Virus record (IMG/VR): IMGVR_UViG_3300005663_000028
Location: 1 to 64,000 of that record
Source of the DNA: a virus
Strand: one strand, 5' to 3'
DNA: 64,000 bases
Within the stretch, counting starts at the first letter, position 1. Each line of letters begins with the position of its first letter. Below the pieces are notes generated by a model, which was given only the letters and a program-made list of their open reading frames with translations, was not told where the DNA came from and ran no database searches. This document shows, piece by piece, positions 15,088 to 23,281 of this stretch. Made by a program: the position numbers and the translations under genes.

Positions 15088-15105
15088 TTTTTTAGGAACG
15101 CAGAT

Positions 15106-15294
15106 ATGGACACTAAAGTAGATTATAAGACAGTAGAAGTACCAAGGTTTATTGCGTGGGATGATTTTAAGGTGCTCAGTGTTTTACGAAGTGAGTCTCA
15201 TGATGGTTGGAGGTTGGTTGGTGTTCAAAAGAGTATCTTAGGTCGCCAGATGTATATTTTTTCTAAGTCGCTTGGGCAGAAGGTGGTCGTATGA
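15106..15294 (+). CDS. Hypothetical protein, 62 residues
   Basis: Starts MDTKVDYKTVEVPRFI behind TTTAGGA and the repeated leader. It looks like a small beta-rich fold with a basic RLVGVQKSILGRQMYIF core. Overlaps the next start by four bases. No family recognised. Confidence 0.55.
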   Translation: MDTKVDYKTVEVPRFIAWDDFKVLSVLRSESHDGWRLVGVQKSILGRQMYIFSKSLGQKVVV

Positions 15295-15599
15295 ACAAAA
15301 TACAATTACACTGTATGTGTTGCGATCGTATTCTTGAAGGGGAGAAATGGGACGATAACCCGTTGACTATTAACCCCGTATATAATGGTCTAATTTTTCG
15401 ATCTAACGGTAACTTTGGATCAACTATTTTTGATCCCATGCCCATTGGTAATGAAGAGTTTCTTCAAGTTGTTATCTGTGATTTTTGTGTCATGCAGAGG
15501 GACGAGCGAGTAACGAGGGTTTATAACATAAAGACAACAAAAACTGCCGAGTCAGAATCTTTTGAGGTGGAGGAAAGGGAAGAAAATGATCAACACTGA
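15291..15599 (+). CDS. Zinc-binding hypothetical protein
   Basis: 102 residues. CMCC (about 8-11) near the N-terminus and CDFC (about 63-66) later could form one treble-clef or ribbon site around the strand-rich middle. The C-terminus is acidic and probably disordered. Overlaps the next gene by 14 bases. Confidence 0.55.
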   Translation: MNKIQLHCMCCDRILEGEKWDDNPLTINPVYNGLIFRSNGNFGSTIFDPMPIGNEEFLQVVICDFCVMQRDERVTRVYNIKTTKTAESESFEVEEREENDQH

Positions 15600-16242
15600 T
15601 AATCCAATAATTTCACTAGACCTGGAAACGGGTGGGTTGGAACCTGGGAAGCATTCGGTTTTGTCTATTGGCGCTGTTGTCGTACCTAATCCAGGAAACT
15701 TTGAAGATAAAAACATTACCTATGATGTTACAGAAGAGAACTCATTCTATGTTCAACTTGAGTGGCCTACTGTTGTTGTTGATCCTAGGGCTATGCAGAT
15801 TCATAAATTGAATATCGTAAGTCCACCCGGATACGGTGGCGATATGTTGAGTATGAGTCAGGACGGGACTGAGGGGCTCAAGCGATTTGGTAAATGGATT
15901 TCACGATTAGTTTTACACACCAATCAGTTGGTATATGCCCTTGGGGTTAATGTTGGTTCGTTTGATTTGAAAATGTTGCGTTCTCCATGGAATGATTTAA
16001 ATGGTCTTTTTTGGCCATTTCATTATCGGTCGATTGATTTAAATAGTCTGTTCTTTGCTTTAGCTAGTAGGCGAAATATGTCTTTCAGCGATGTAAAGAA
16101 AGAGATAACTGAAACTGCTTGGAAAAGAAGTGGTTTTTCTACTGACATGGAGCATCATGCCCTTGCTGATGCGTGGTCTAATGTGTATGTGTGGGAAGAA
16201 TGCCTTAAGCAGTTTGGTGGTGATTGTGAGGTAGCGTGTTAA
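15586..16242 (+). CDS. DEDDh-type 3'-5' exonuclease
   Basis: 218 residues from ATG 15586, with GGAGGAAAGGG upstream. RNase T/DnaQ-type exonucleases use four acidic residues and a histidine to trim 3' ends. Visible are ISLDLETGG (exo I, D12 and E14), VGSFDLKML (exo II region, about 128-136) and HHALADAW (exo III, H and D about 195-200). It also carries VDPRAMQIHKLN, typical of phage and RNase T-like members. Likely substrate is single-stranded DNA or RNA ends; which one is not clear. Confidence 0.8.
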   Translation: MINTDNPIISLDLETGGLEPGKHSVLSIGAVVVPNPGNFEDKNITYDVTEENSFYVQLEWPTVVVDPRAMQIHKLNIVSPPGYGGDMLSMSQDGTEGLKRFGKWISRLVLHTNQLVYALGVNVGSFDLKMLRSPWNDLNGLFWPFHYRSIDLNSLFFALASRRNMSFSDVKKEITETAWKRSGFSTDMEHHALADAWSNVYVWEECLKQFGGDCEVAC

Positions 16243-16243
16243 A

Positions 16244-16423
16244 ATGAAGAAGCATTGGTATTATGGTCATCCTGGGTTTTTCCGTGGCCTTGCCCTCTTG
16301 GTAGGGACAGTGATTATTGTCGTTCCGCTTTGGACCCTTCTCCAGTCTCCAGGCTGTAATTTCTATTTTGGATCACAGATTGTAGACATTCTGAACCAGG
16401 AGAGCCAAACTGATGGCAAATAA
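16244..16423 (+). CDS. Single-pass membrane protein, 59 residues
   Basis: Starts MKKHWYYGHPGFFRGLALLV two bases after the exonuclease stop. Residues about 14-33 form a transmembrane helix, and a 26-residue tail follows. Overlaps the next gene by 11 bases. It lacks obvious holin features such as multiple helices, but a role in the envelope is likely. Confidence 0.55.
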   Translation: MKKHWYYGHPGFFRGLALLVGTVIIVVPLWTLLQSPGCNFYFGSQIVDILNQESQTDGK

Positions 16424-16643
16424 AGGTCCGATTTATAAAGAAAAGGGCATAGTGGCTAATTCTGAATTACTAGCCCAGCTTCAAGTTGCTGTAAAAGAGC
16501 TTGAGGTACGTATGGTGGCTGATGTTCAGGTTTTCAGAGGGGGTCACGATGCTGGGTGGGGTGTTGGTAAGGCTCAACGTGGAATTGCTGTTGATGCTGT
16601 GATTTCGATTGCTCGGGTTATTAAGGGATTGAAAGGGTGGTAA
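16413..16643 (+). CDS. Hypothetical protein, 76 residues
   Basis: Starts MANKGPIYKEKGIVAN with GGAGAG upstream. Two predicted helices around a glycine-rich turn (RGGHDAGWGVGKAQRG) occupy most of the chain. No motif recognised. A strong hairpin directly after its stop separates it from the next gene. Confidence 0.5.
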   Translation: MANKGPIYKEKGIVANSELLAQLQVAVKELEVRMVADVQVFRGGHDAGWGVGKAQRGIAVDAVISIARVIKGLKGW

Positions 16644-16667
16644 GGGAACCACGTCCGTGTGGTTCCC
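16644..16667 (+). promoter_or_regulatory. Intergenic RNA hairpin
   Basis: GGGAACCAC and GTGGTTCCC form a nine-base perfect stem around GTCCGT. No T-run follows, so it is not an intrinsic terminator. It lies 18 bases before the next start and may protect or process the transcript, like the leader hairpins elsewhere. Confidence 0.55.
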
Positions 16668-16685
16668 GTAAAGAGGAGAATTAGT

Positions 16686-17120
16686 ATGGTAAATGTTGAG
16701 TTGAATCTTGGTCCGTTTAATGATTGCATAACTGGGCTTAGTGATAGAGGTGTTGCTGAATATCGACTACTTAAGAGAACTGCGTTTACCTACAATGCCA
16801 AAAGGGAGCCTATTCGAATCATCGATTCATCTGATGATATGGTTACGGTTCACTTACTCCGTCTAGGGTTGGCAAAAAAGAACGACACCCCAGACAACCG
16901 TCGGGAGTTAATTAGGGCGGTTGAATTAGATATATTGAAGATGGTTTATGAGGTTGCCAATGCTGCCGAAATTAGTTTAACAAGCTTGACTGTACTGGAT
17001 AGGGTTAAGATACCGATTAAATCTGCGACAATAGGTTGTGACGAGTTTGGTATACTTCGCATTATAGTAGAGGTTGGTATTTGTTCGTTTGAAGATGAGG
17101 CCGTGGTGGTCGGGAAGTGA
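16686..17120 (+). CDS. Hypothetical protein, 144 residues
   Basis: Starts MVNVELNLGPFNDCITGLSD with AGAGGAG upstream. Predicted alpha/beta fold: a strand, helices (NRRELIRAVELDILKMVYEV) and C-terminal strands (IIVEVGICSF). The extended N-terminus in the same frame has no ribosome site. It sits between two intergenic hairpins. Function unknown. Confidence 0.55.
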   Translation: MVNVELNLGPFNDCITGLSDRGVAEYRLLKRTAFTYNAKREPIRIIDSSDDMVTVHLLRLGLAKKNDTPDNRRELIRAVELDILKMVYEVANAAEISLTSLTVLDRVKIPIKSATIGCDEFGILRIIVEVGICSFEDEAVVVGK

Positions 17121-17125
17121 TATTA

Positions 17126-17146
17126 GTGTTTGCAACGTGCAAACAC
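17126..17146 (+). promoter_or_regulatory. Intergenic RNA hairpin
   Basis: GTGTTTGC and GCAAACAC form an eight-base perfect stem around AACGT, without a T-run. It precedes the lipoprotein gene by 33 bases and matches the general layout of the hairpin at 16644. Confidence 0.55.
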
Positions 17147-17179
17147 AGAGTGGTTTTTGAATAGAAGAGGAGAAGTATT

Positions 17180-17476
17180 ATGAAGAAGCAGTTTGTGACT
17201 CTGTTGGGTGTTGGTTTGATGTTGGTTGCTGTTGGCTGTACGAGCCGTACTCGTGTTACGTTTGGTCCCTTGAGTGTCGCTGGTCAGACACAGGCTTTTG
17301 AGACGGAACAGCCGTTTTCGTTTGACCTTAGTCCGAATAAGGTTGGCTTTACTGTCGGCTATGTCGGATGGTCGGTCGAGAGTATGTTTGGGAGTTGTGA
17401 AGAGGTGATTGGAGCTTCTCATGCTACTGGAGATACCGAGAAGGTGCTTGAAGCAGTTCCCGCTCTTAATGAATAA
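17180..17476 (+). CDS. Predicted lipoprotein
   Basis: 98 residues behind AGAGGAGAAG. The N-terminus is a lipoprotein signal: a basic start (MKKQ), a hydrophobic core and the lipobox LVAVGC, so cleavage would leave a lipid-modified cysteine at about residue 20. The mature part is about 79 residues, beta-rich, with GYVGWSVESMFGSCEEV. Phage lipoproteins often act in superinfection exclusion or as the outer spanin subunit. Neither role is shown here, and no partner spanin is next to it. Confidence 0.7.
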   Translation: MKKQFVTLLGVGLMLVAVGCTSRTRVTFGPLSVAGQTQAFETEQPFSFDLSPNKVGFTVGYVGWSVESMFGSCEEVIGASHATGDTEKVLEAVPALNE

Positions 17477-17487
17477 GGAGGTTGATT

Positions 17488-17757
17488 GTGAAGATAGATG
17501 ATGTGGTTAGGATTGACAAGTGTGAGATGTGTCCAGGTGTTGTGGGTAAGGTGGTTCCAGTCAAGGGGTTTAGGGAAGATACCGAGACGATGGTGAAATT
17601 AGGTTTTGGTCGAGGTAGGCCAGCGGCTGGTCGTCCTGAGTTTTTCAGTGTTGATGATCTTACGGTGGTAAATGTTCATATACTTGGAGATACGGAGAAT
17701 CCTGCATCTTCCGAGGATGTTGAGCAAACAGTTGAAAGTTTGCAGGACAAAGAATAA
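17488..17757 (+). CDS. Small SH3-like protein, GTG start
   Basis: 89 residues from GTG 17488. AAGGAGG six bases upstream favours it over a TTG two codons earlier. IDDVVRID..., GVVGKVV and FFSVDDLTVV form a KOW/SH3-like strand pattern as in small adaptor proteins. Two cysteines (CEMC) may bind metal. The C-terminus is acidic and probably disordered. The gap to the ATPase gene is 11 bases. Confidence 0.55.
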   Translation: MKIDDVVRIDKCEMCPGVVGKVVPVKGFREDTETMVKLGFGRGRPAAGRPEFFSVDDLTVVNVHILGDTENPASSEDVEQTVESLQDKE

Positions 17758-17768
17758 GGGGGATTGGG

Positions 17769-18977
17769 ATGAAGATTCTAGCTCTTGAGGTAGAAAATAT
17801 TAAGTTTCTTAAAGTGGTAAGTATTAAACCAGATGGTTCTTTGGTTATCATTGGTGGGGATAACGCCGCAGGAAAGTCGTGTGTTTTGGACTCCATTTGG
17901 TATGCCCTGGGTGGGGGTAAGAGTGCTCCTCCTAAACCAATAAGGACGGGACAGAAGAAGGCTAAGATCGTCCTTGATCTTGGTGATATTAAAGTAACTC
18001 GCACCTTTACCAAAGCTGGTACGAACCTTGTCGTTGAGAATAAGAAGGGTGTTAAGTTTGGTTCTCCACAGGCAATGCTAGATAAGCTTGTGGGGGAACT
18101 TACTTTTGATCCACTCGAATTTTCCAAGATGGATGCTAAGAAGCAGGCCGAAGTACTTAAACAACTAGTGGGCTTAGATTTCAATAAGCTCGATGTTCAG
18201 TACAAGAAGTTGTTTGAGGAACGAACGGCAATTAATCGAAGAGGTAAGGAGGTTAGGGCGAATTTAGATGCTCTTACTTTACACGAGGGGATGCCAGACA
18301 AAGAAGTGTCAGTGGTCGAGTTGAGTAAACAGTACACCAAGGCTACTGAAGATAATAGGTTTTTTACTCTTGGGCAAACTGACATTGCAGGCGATATTGC
18401 AGAAATCGATAAGTTAAAAGAGCGACTTACTGAATTAAAGAAGAATGTCAAGGAGAGACAAAAGAATCTTGAGGGTAAGAAGTTGATTGATACAAAATTG
18501 CTCCAAGAGAAGATGAATGGTGCCGAGAGTACCAACACAAAGATTCGGGAAAACCAGAAGCATGTTGTCGTCAAAAAAGATATAGACAAGTTGCTGAAAC
18601 AGTCTGGGTCTCTCACAAGTCAGTTAAATGAGATAGAGGCCACCAAAGAGAAAACATTGGCCAAGGCAAAGTTTCCAATTGAAGGATTGGCCATTGATGA
18701 CGACGGGGTTACTTTCGAGGGTATTCCGTTTACTCAGTGCTCATCTGCTCAGCAGATTAAGATATCTGTTGCTATGGGTTTAGCAATGAATCCAAAGCTA
18801 AGGGTTCTGCTGATTCGCGAGGGTTCTCTATTGGACACAAAGAGTCTACAGATGGTTTCCGAGATGGCAGAAAAGGCTGATGCTCAGATTTGGCTTGAGC
18901 GGGTTTCTAAGGGCAGTGAATGTCAAGTGATCATGGAAGATGGGTCTGTGGTGGAGGAAGAAGATGATGACGACTAA
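17769..18977 (+). CDS. SMC/Rad50-like ATPase
   Basis: 402 residues. Such ABC-type ATPases clamp DNA and usually act with a nuclease in recombination or repair. Visible are the N-terminal Walker A GDNAAGKS (30-37), a short coiled-coil centre (about 150-300) with many K/E heptads, SSAQQIKISVAMGLA as the signature-like motif (about 326-340), and LRVLLIREGSLLD, a weak Walker B. The arms are far shorter than in true Rad50. A partner nuclease may be the DEDDh exonuclease 1.5 kb upstream or the ERCC4 protein, but this is inference. Confidence 0.75.
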   Translation: MKILALEVENIKFLKVVSIKPDGSLVIIGGDNAAGKSCVLDSIWYALGGGKSAPPKPIRTGQKKAKIVLDLGDIKVTRTFTKAGTNLVVENKKGVKFGSPQAMLDKLVGELTFDPLEFSKMDAKKQAEVLKQLVGLDFNKLDVQYKKLFEERTAINRRGKEVRANLDALTLHEGMPDKEVSVVELSKQYTKATEDNRFFTLGQTDIAGDIAEIDKLKERLTELKKNVKERQKNLEGKKLIDTKLLQEKMNGAESTNTKIRENQKHVVVKKDIDKLLKQSGSLTSQLNEIEATKEKTLAKAKFPIEGLAIDDDGVTFEGIPFTQCSSAQQIKISVAMGLAMNPKLRVLLIREGSLLDTKSLQMVSEMAEKADAQIWLERVSKGSECQVIMEDGSVVEEEDDDD

Positions 18978-19737
18978 GGATGGGATGGAAGATTTGGGGA
19001 TGCTGCCGAATGGCTGTCACCTATATCGTCAACCGAATGGTGCTGGGGGTCAGACCTACTATAGCAATGAATGTGGTGTAATATCTATGGTTTGGGATAC
19101 CTGCATCGCTAATGAGTCCACCTTGCTTATGGCTATTCTTTTTGAAAAGCGCCGTAGGTGTGTAGAGTTTATGATTAAGAAGAAGGAGTTAACCCCAAAA
19201 GAAATGGGGCTGGCCGAATCCTTGGGGTGTGCTCATTTATTTGACGAAGGCAGTAAACTACCAAGGTCGACTCAAGAAATGCTCGATGATGACATCATCA
19301 AAGATATCACAAACGATATACCAGATAATGTTCTAGGAGATGATCATACCGATATTGTTGACGTCGCCTGTTCTGGTCAAATGCCCACACTATCAAATCG
19401 GGAACCTCCACCCTGTATGCTGAGAAACGATGGTATAGAGGGGTCGTTTTTATTGGATGATTACACTGAAAGTAATGCTGTTGATGATATTATAGAAGAC
19501 ATAAAAGGTCCACCAGATTTAGTATATGGTTCTGATGGTCCTCCTCGCCCATCTTTGTGGTGTATGCTTTTTCATCGCAGGAAATATTGGGACACATTAA
19601 AAACAAAATCTGTTCCCCATCCATCCCTAATATGGAGAAACATTGAGGAAACTGAACGTTATTGTCACAAGTGTGGTCGAGAATGGACGACAACGGCTAT
19701 AAGTAGACCATCACCGTGGGGTACGACCAAGGGTTGA
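18964..19737 (+). CDS. Hypothetical protein with C-terminal CxxC
   Basis: 257 residues from ATG 18964, using the GGAGG within the end of the ATPase gene (14-base overlap); an ATG one codon later is equally possible. The N-terminal 90 residues look folded, the middle (about 95-190) is acidic and low in hydrophobics (DDIIKDITNDIPDN), and the end has CHKCGREW. No domain recognised. Co-translation with the ATPase suggests a related job. Confidence 0.5.
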   Translation: MMTTKDGMEDLGMLPNGCHLYRQPNGAGGQTYYSNECGVISMVWDTCIANESTLLMAILFEKRRRCVEFMIKKKELTPKEMGLAESLGCAHLFDEGSKLPRSTQEMLDDDIIKDITNDIPDNVLGDDHTDIVDVACSGQMPTLSNREPPPCMLRNDGIEGSFLLDDYTESNAVDDIIEDIKGPPDLVYGSDGPPRPSLWCMLFHRRKYWDTLKTKSVPHPSLIWRNIEETERYCHKCGREWTTTAISRPSPWGTTKG

Positions 19738-19755
19738 TTTTGAGAAGATGATTAC

Positions 19756-20592
19756 ATGAAGCCAACATGGGTAATCCAAACAAATATGGAGGGTGTTGAC
19801 ACCAAATCTATGATAGCTGAAGTTGAGCGTCAGGGGATGGAAGTTGATCGAGTTGAATACGATTATGCAGCACCCCTTAGTTCTTTAGAGAAGTGGTTGA
19901 TCGCAGAAGGAGTTGTTCGTGACGAAGATGCGTCGGACGCTTGTGTTTTATGCTATGGTGACGTTGATTTTGTGAAAATGATCAAAAGGCGTGCATCGTT
20001 TATTCCCGGTACGTGGTGTAATTTTGAAAATATGAAATGCAGCACCTACTTTGCATATTTGGGCAGGCACTTACTGAACCGAGAATATGCCATGATGCCC
20101 CTGGGCGATCTAATGAGGAGATGGAACAATCTTACAGAGTATCCTCCCAATACATCACTATTCATTAGACCAGACAGTGGTGCTAAGCCATTTACTGGAT
20201 ACGTGGTAAAACCAGATAAACACCACAAAATCGAATCGTTGATTAAAACGATTGGTCCAGAAGTTTTAGTTGTTGTCTCCCCTGAAAAACAAATAGATGC
20301 TGAGTGGAGATTCGTCATATGTAACAAGAAGGTAATTACTGGATGTCGCTACTTACCAGATGAATCCGTTTACTTTCCCCAAACATCTTTCCGTCTTGCT
20401 CAAGAAATCGCTCAAAATGAATGGCAACCAGATATTTGCTACACCGTTGACATAGCAGAATCTGGAGGTGAAAAGTATTTACTGGAAATTAATAGTTTCA
20501 GTTGCGCCGGGTTGTATCTATGCGATATGGAGTCTATTATTCGACATGCCAGCAAAGCCGCTATTGATGAATGGAGAGAATATTTTGGATAA
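19756..20592 (+). CDS. ATP-grasp enzyme, R2K clade (DUF4343-like)
   Basis: 278 residues. ATP-grasp proteins form amide-type bonds with ATP and magnesium. The match is good: LFIRPDSGAKPFTG (about 136-149), VVSPEKQIDAEWRFVI (about 175-190), VITGCRY and then VDIAES...YLLEINSFSCAGLY (about 235-260) follow the R2K_3 order. The acceptor is unknown; published suggestions for this clade include peptide ligation in phage-host conflict. An SD-like AGAAGATG lies upstream. Confidence 0.75.
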   Translation: MKPTWVIQTNMEGVDTKSMIAEVERQGMEVDRVEYDYAAPLSSLEKWLIAEGVVRDEDASDACVLCYGDVDFVKMIKRRASFIPGTWCNFENMKCSTYFAYLGRHLLNREYAMMPLGDLMRRWNNLTEYPPNTSLFIRPDSGAKPFTGYVVKPDKHHKIESLIKTIGPEVLVVVSPEKQIDAEWRFVICNKKVITGCRYLPDESVYFPQTSFRLAQEIAQNEWQPDICYTVDIAESGGEKYLLEINSFSCAGLYLCDMESIIRHASKAAIDEWREYFG

Positions 20593-21130
20593 ATTTCCTG
20601 ATAAAAAATACAATGTAATATATGCTGACCCACCATGGAACGGATTGGGGTGGAATAATGGTAGTGGTGAAAAATGCCCCGCTAAGCACTATGAGGTTCA
20701 GGACATAGAGTGGATAAAATCACTTCCAGTGAATACTATTTCTGGTGATCCTTGTTTTTTGTTCTTGTGGGTAACATTCCCTAATTTACAACAGGGACTT
20801 GAAGTAATAGAATCTTGGGGTTTTAGGTATTCTACTTGCGCCTTTAACTGGGTAAAGCGAAACAAAAAAAGTGATAGCTATTTTATTGGTTGTGGAAATT
20901 ATACAAGGGCCAATTCTGAGCTTTGTTTGCTTGGTACCAAAGGTAAGTGTCAAAAGGCAAGGAAGAGTAGGAGTGTTAGGCAGATTTGTGATGCTCGCAT
21001 TTCTAAACATTCAGCTAAGCCCCCAGAAATTAGAGACAGAATCATACAGTTGTGTGGAGATATTCCCCGTATAGAACTGTTCGCTAGAGAAAAAACTACT
21101 GGTTGGGATGTTTGGGGCAATGAAGTCTAA
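20585..21130 (+). CDS. MT-A70-like adenine-N6 methyltransferase
   Basis: 181 residues from TTG 20585, which has GGAGAG six bases upstream; an ATG at 20567 lacks a ribosome site. MT-A70 proteins transfer a methyl group to adenine N6. VIYADPPWNG (about 11-20) is the DPPW catalytic motif, and WGFRY, FNWVK and NSELCLLGTKG follow as in the family, ending near RIELFAREKTTGWDVWGNE. It probably methylates phage DNA against host restriction. Overlaps the ATP-grasp gene by eight bases. Confidence 0.85.
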   Translation: MDKFPDKKYNVIYADPPWNGLGWNNGSGEKCPAKHYEVQDIEWIKSLPVNTISGDPCFLFLWVTFPNLQQGLEVIESWGFRYSTCAFNWVKRNKKSDSYFIGCGNYTRANSELCLLGTKGKCQKARKSRSVRQICDARISKHSAKPPEIRDRIIQLCGDIPRIELFAREKTTGWDVWGNEV

Positions 21131-21380
21131 AGAAATTTTCACCCTTGACCATGAATTCGATAGGTGGTGTGACCAACTCTTGGCTGAAAAGAAGATCGAT
21201 TCACTTGCCTATTTAAGAATAATGCATGGGTGTGGTCCTGTATGGGAGGCTTGTCGTCAGAAGTGTGCCGATCTTTGCATGCAAAACGACCAGAAAGGAA
21301 CAGCCATGCAGATAATGACGAATATAGATGGATCGATTGATGAATCATGGATGAAATCGCATGAGGATAGTAAGGAGTAA
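21120..21380 (+). CDS. Hypothetical helical protein
   Basis: 86 residues from ATG 21120, overlapping the methyltransferase end; an ATG at 21108 is also in frame. Helical throughout, with four cysteines (for example ACRQKCADLC) that might bind metal. Four bases separate it from the DUF4406 gene. Function unknown. Confidence 0.45.
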   Translation: MKSKEIFTLDHEFDRWCDQLLAEKKIDSLAYLRIMHGCGPVWEACRQKCADLCMQNDQKGTAMQIMTNIDGSIDESWMKSHEDSKE

Positions 21381-21384
21381 ATAG

Positions 21385-21831
21385 ATGTTTTGGAAAAAGA
21401 AATATGATTTCTATCTGGCTGGAAAAATGCGTGGCTGTCCTAATCTCAATAAGGATATGTTTACACTTGTTGCTAGATTATTGAGGGAAAAAGGATTTAC
21501 CGTGTGGTCTCCATCGGAACACGATAGTTATCTAAAGTTGTCATTTGCTCAATGTATGACGGCGGACCTCAATGCGATAATTAATAAGTGCAGGAAAATT
21601 GCCCTGCTTCCAAATTGGAGAGATTCACAAGGCGCTAATGTGGAAGCTTTGTGTGCTTTTGCGACAGGAAAAGAAAGTGTTGAAGTTGTTTTGAATACAG
21701 ATAATACTGATATAGAGTTGATGCCGTTTGACCTTAATGTCTACCATTATCCATATAGAGAAGGAAAGGTCAGTTCGTTCAATCCACATAAATGTGAGTT
21801 ACACAGTTTTACTGAGACACAAACTCAATAA
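21385..21831 (+). CDS. DUF4406-like nucleoside deoxyribosyltransferase fold
   Basis: 148 residues. The chain follows the DUF4406 pattern: YLAGKMRGCPNLNKDMF (about 10-26), TADLNAIINKCRKIALLPNW (about 59-78) and SQGANVEALCAFATG (about 80-94). The fold is shared with nucleoside 2-deoxyribosyltransferases and TIR-like proteins that cleave N-glycosidic bonds; activity is unproven. The glutamate in VEAL would be the catalytic candidate. The last 50 residues are outside the family core. Confidence 0.75.
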   Translation: MFWKKKYDFYLAGKMRGCPNLNKDMFTLVARLLREKGFTVWSPSEHDSYLKLSFAQCMTADLNAIINKCRKIALLPNWRDSQGANVEALCAFATGKESVEVVLNTDNTDIELMPFDLNVYHYPYREGKVSSFNPHKCELHSFTETQTQ

Positions 21832-21943
21832 TTGGGGTGATTAGTAATTCATGCAAATAGTGGAGACGTTGCTTGTTGCCGACTCCCACACATAAGATTG
21901 TCGACATGAGTATCCCGATGATGATCCAATGTTTCTTTTTCAT
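21809..21943 (-). CDS. Membrane microprotein, 44 residues
   Basis: Starts MKKKHWIIIGILMSTILCVG two bases after the stop of the YiiX-like gene. A basic start and one hydrophobic helix (about 5-22) resemble a signal anchor. The ribosome site is weak (AGAGAAAG). It overlaps the end of the opposing DUF4406 gene by 23 bases. Its final codons (GTG TCT CAG TAA) are similar to the CACTTTTGTGTCT element. Confidence 0.4.
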   Translation of the reverse strand: MKKKHWIIIGILMSTILCVGVGNKQRLHYLHELLITPIIEFVSQ

Positions 21944-21945
21944 GT

Positions 21946-22536
21946 TTAATCGCTTTCTCTGGAATCCCACACAACCTCAAGTGTTTTTGTGTTAACGATA
22001 TCGTCTGCAACAACTGTGTATCGTCCGAATCGTCTATTGCCTTTAATGACACCTGGATAACAATGGCTGACAAGTTCTGTACAACTAAATCGGAGCGTAT
22101 CATTGAATTCAAAAGCAAAGTCATAATCACTACCTATTGCAGCTTTCGCCCGTTTGATAGCCTCACCACTTCTCCATTTTTCGCTTCTTAGTACGATGAC
22201 GTGGTCGGTTTTCATAAAATCAATTAAATCATCCACAACTACTCCGTCGCTTATTGCGTGAATTACCATATGATCTTGTCCACCTATCTCTCCAACATAG
22301 ATTCCCCCATGATTAAACCATCCTGGAATTAAGGCTCGGTCTAGGTATCCCTCGAATCTCCTAATTAATATATCCCCAGGCTGGATCAATTTTTCTACGG
22401 CCCTATAGTGTTTTCCCTTTAGTTGAAAAGTCCTGGCGTTTACGGTTATCCAAAATGGTCGTAGCAATCCATGCCACCGAATATCCCCTATAAATCCGAA
22501 GACAGCTTTTTGTATCTTATATCTGAATCTCGTCAT
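21946..22536 (-). CDS. YiiX-like permuted NlpC/P60 peptidase
   Basis: 196 residues behind GAAGG. YiiX-like proteins are permuted papain-fold cysteine peptidases or amidases, often acting on peptidoglycan or lipids. Visible are QPGDILIRR (about 51-59), WFNHGGIYVG with the catalytic histidine (about 72-81), MVIHAISDGV, and a C-terminal FSCTELVSH (about 148-156) with the catalytic cysteine. The order His then Cys is the permuted arrangement. It could help break down the cell wall at lysis or entry. No signal peptide is seen. Confidence 0.8.
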   Translation of the reverse strand: MTRFRYKIQKAVFGFIGDIRWHGLLRPFWITVNARTFQLKGKHYRAVEKLIQPGDILIRRFEGYLDRALIPGWFNHGGIYVGEIGGQDHMVIHAISDGVVVDDLIDFMKTDHVIVLRSEKWRSGEAIKRAKAAIGSDYDFAFEFNDTLRFSCTELVSHCYPGVIKGNRRFGRYTVVADDIVNTKTLEVVWDSRESD

Positions 22537-22557
22537 TTGATTTTACCTTCTTTCTTA

Positions 22558-22986
22558 TTATCTTATACATCCTGAATAGTCGGTAGCCAGACCCTCCCAT
22601 TTATCGGGGTCCGTGTCTGCCCTGCGATGACAATCTTTACAGAGATACAGTAAAAGGAAGGGTTGGGTGTGATTTGGGTGATGACCCTCAATACGGTCTT
22701 CTGAACAACACACCTCACATTCTTCTAAGGGGGTAAGTTTGCCAGATTTTATAGCCCGACGAACAAGTGATCTGGCATGGTCTTTTTCTGGGAATTTTTC
22801 TTTATCTTTGCGGGTGTTTATTGCATTGGTAGTTGTCGGTTCACATCGCCGGTTTTCATTAGTTAAGGCCGAGGAGCATTTGCGAGAACAGGCATGTTGT
22901 TGGCCGAGTTTTATGGTTTCATTAATACGTTTTTGTGGTTTATCGAATGACTGTTTACACGAAGCGCATTTGACCCTATTTGTCAT
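22558..22986 (-). CDS. HNH endonuclease-like protein
   Basis: 142 residues from ATG 22986, whose ribosome site AAGGGG lies in the end of the previous gene. Two zinc knuckles are visible: CASCKQSF plus CSRKC at the N-terminus, and CEVCCSEDRIEGHHPNHTQP...YLCKDCHRRAD at the C-terminus. The second has the HNH layout (HH, N, H with two CxxC). It may be a mobile nicking enzyme or a DNA-end nuclease. The HNH core is short. Confidence 0.7.
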   Translation of the reverse strand: MTNRVKCASCKQSFDKPQKRINETIKLGQQHACSRKCSSALTNENRRCEPTTTNAINTRKDKEKFPEKDHARSLVRRAIKSGKLTPLEECEVCCSEDRIEGHHPNHTQPFLLLYLCKDCHRRADTDPDKWEGLATDYSGCIR

Positions 22987-23281
22987 TTTCGACTTCACCC
23001 CTTATCTCTTCGACACAATCAGCAGCAAGCCCCCATAAATCATTTTTTCTTTTTTGAATAATTTCGAGGTCGAAACTGCGTCGTATCTTTTGGAAACCTA
23101 GTTCCATATTAAGGGACAATAGCTCATTTTGTTCAGTAGTTGTTTTTGGCACAAACATGGTTACGAATAAGGTGTTTTGAAAATAGACATCTTTAAGTAT
23201 CCATCCCTCTGGAGTGTTAGCCCACAATAGATTTGTGAAAAGCTGTATAAGTTCTAACGATGACGAATTAGACACTTGCAT
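22976..23281 (-). CDS. Hypothetical protein, 101 residues
   Basis: Starts ATG 23281-23279 with GTGGGAAAA upstream. The chain runs helix, strands (DVYFQNTLFVTMFVPK), helix (LEIIQKRKNDLWGLAADCVEEI) and an acidic end. It overlaps both neighbours by a few bases. No family recognised. Confidence 0.5.
   Translation of the reverse strand: MQVSNSSSLELIQLFTNLLWANTPEGWILKDVYFQNTLFVTMFVPKTTTEQNELLSLNMELGFQKIRRSFDLEIIQKRKNDLWGLAADCVEEIRGEVENDK

Noticed and set aside
22558-22986. Intron around the HNH-like gene
   Set aside because: Neighbouring genes are complete on both sides and no split gene is visible, so a free-standing gene is the simpler reading.
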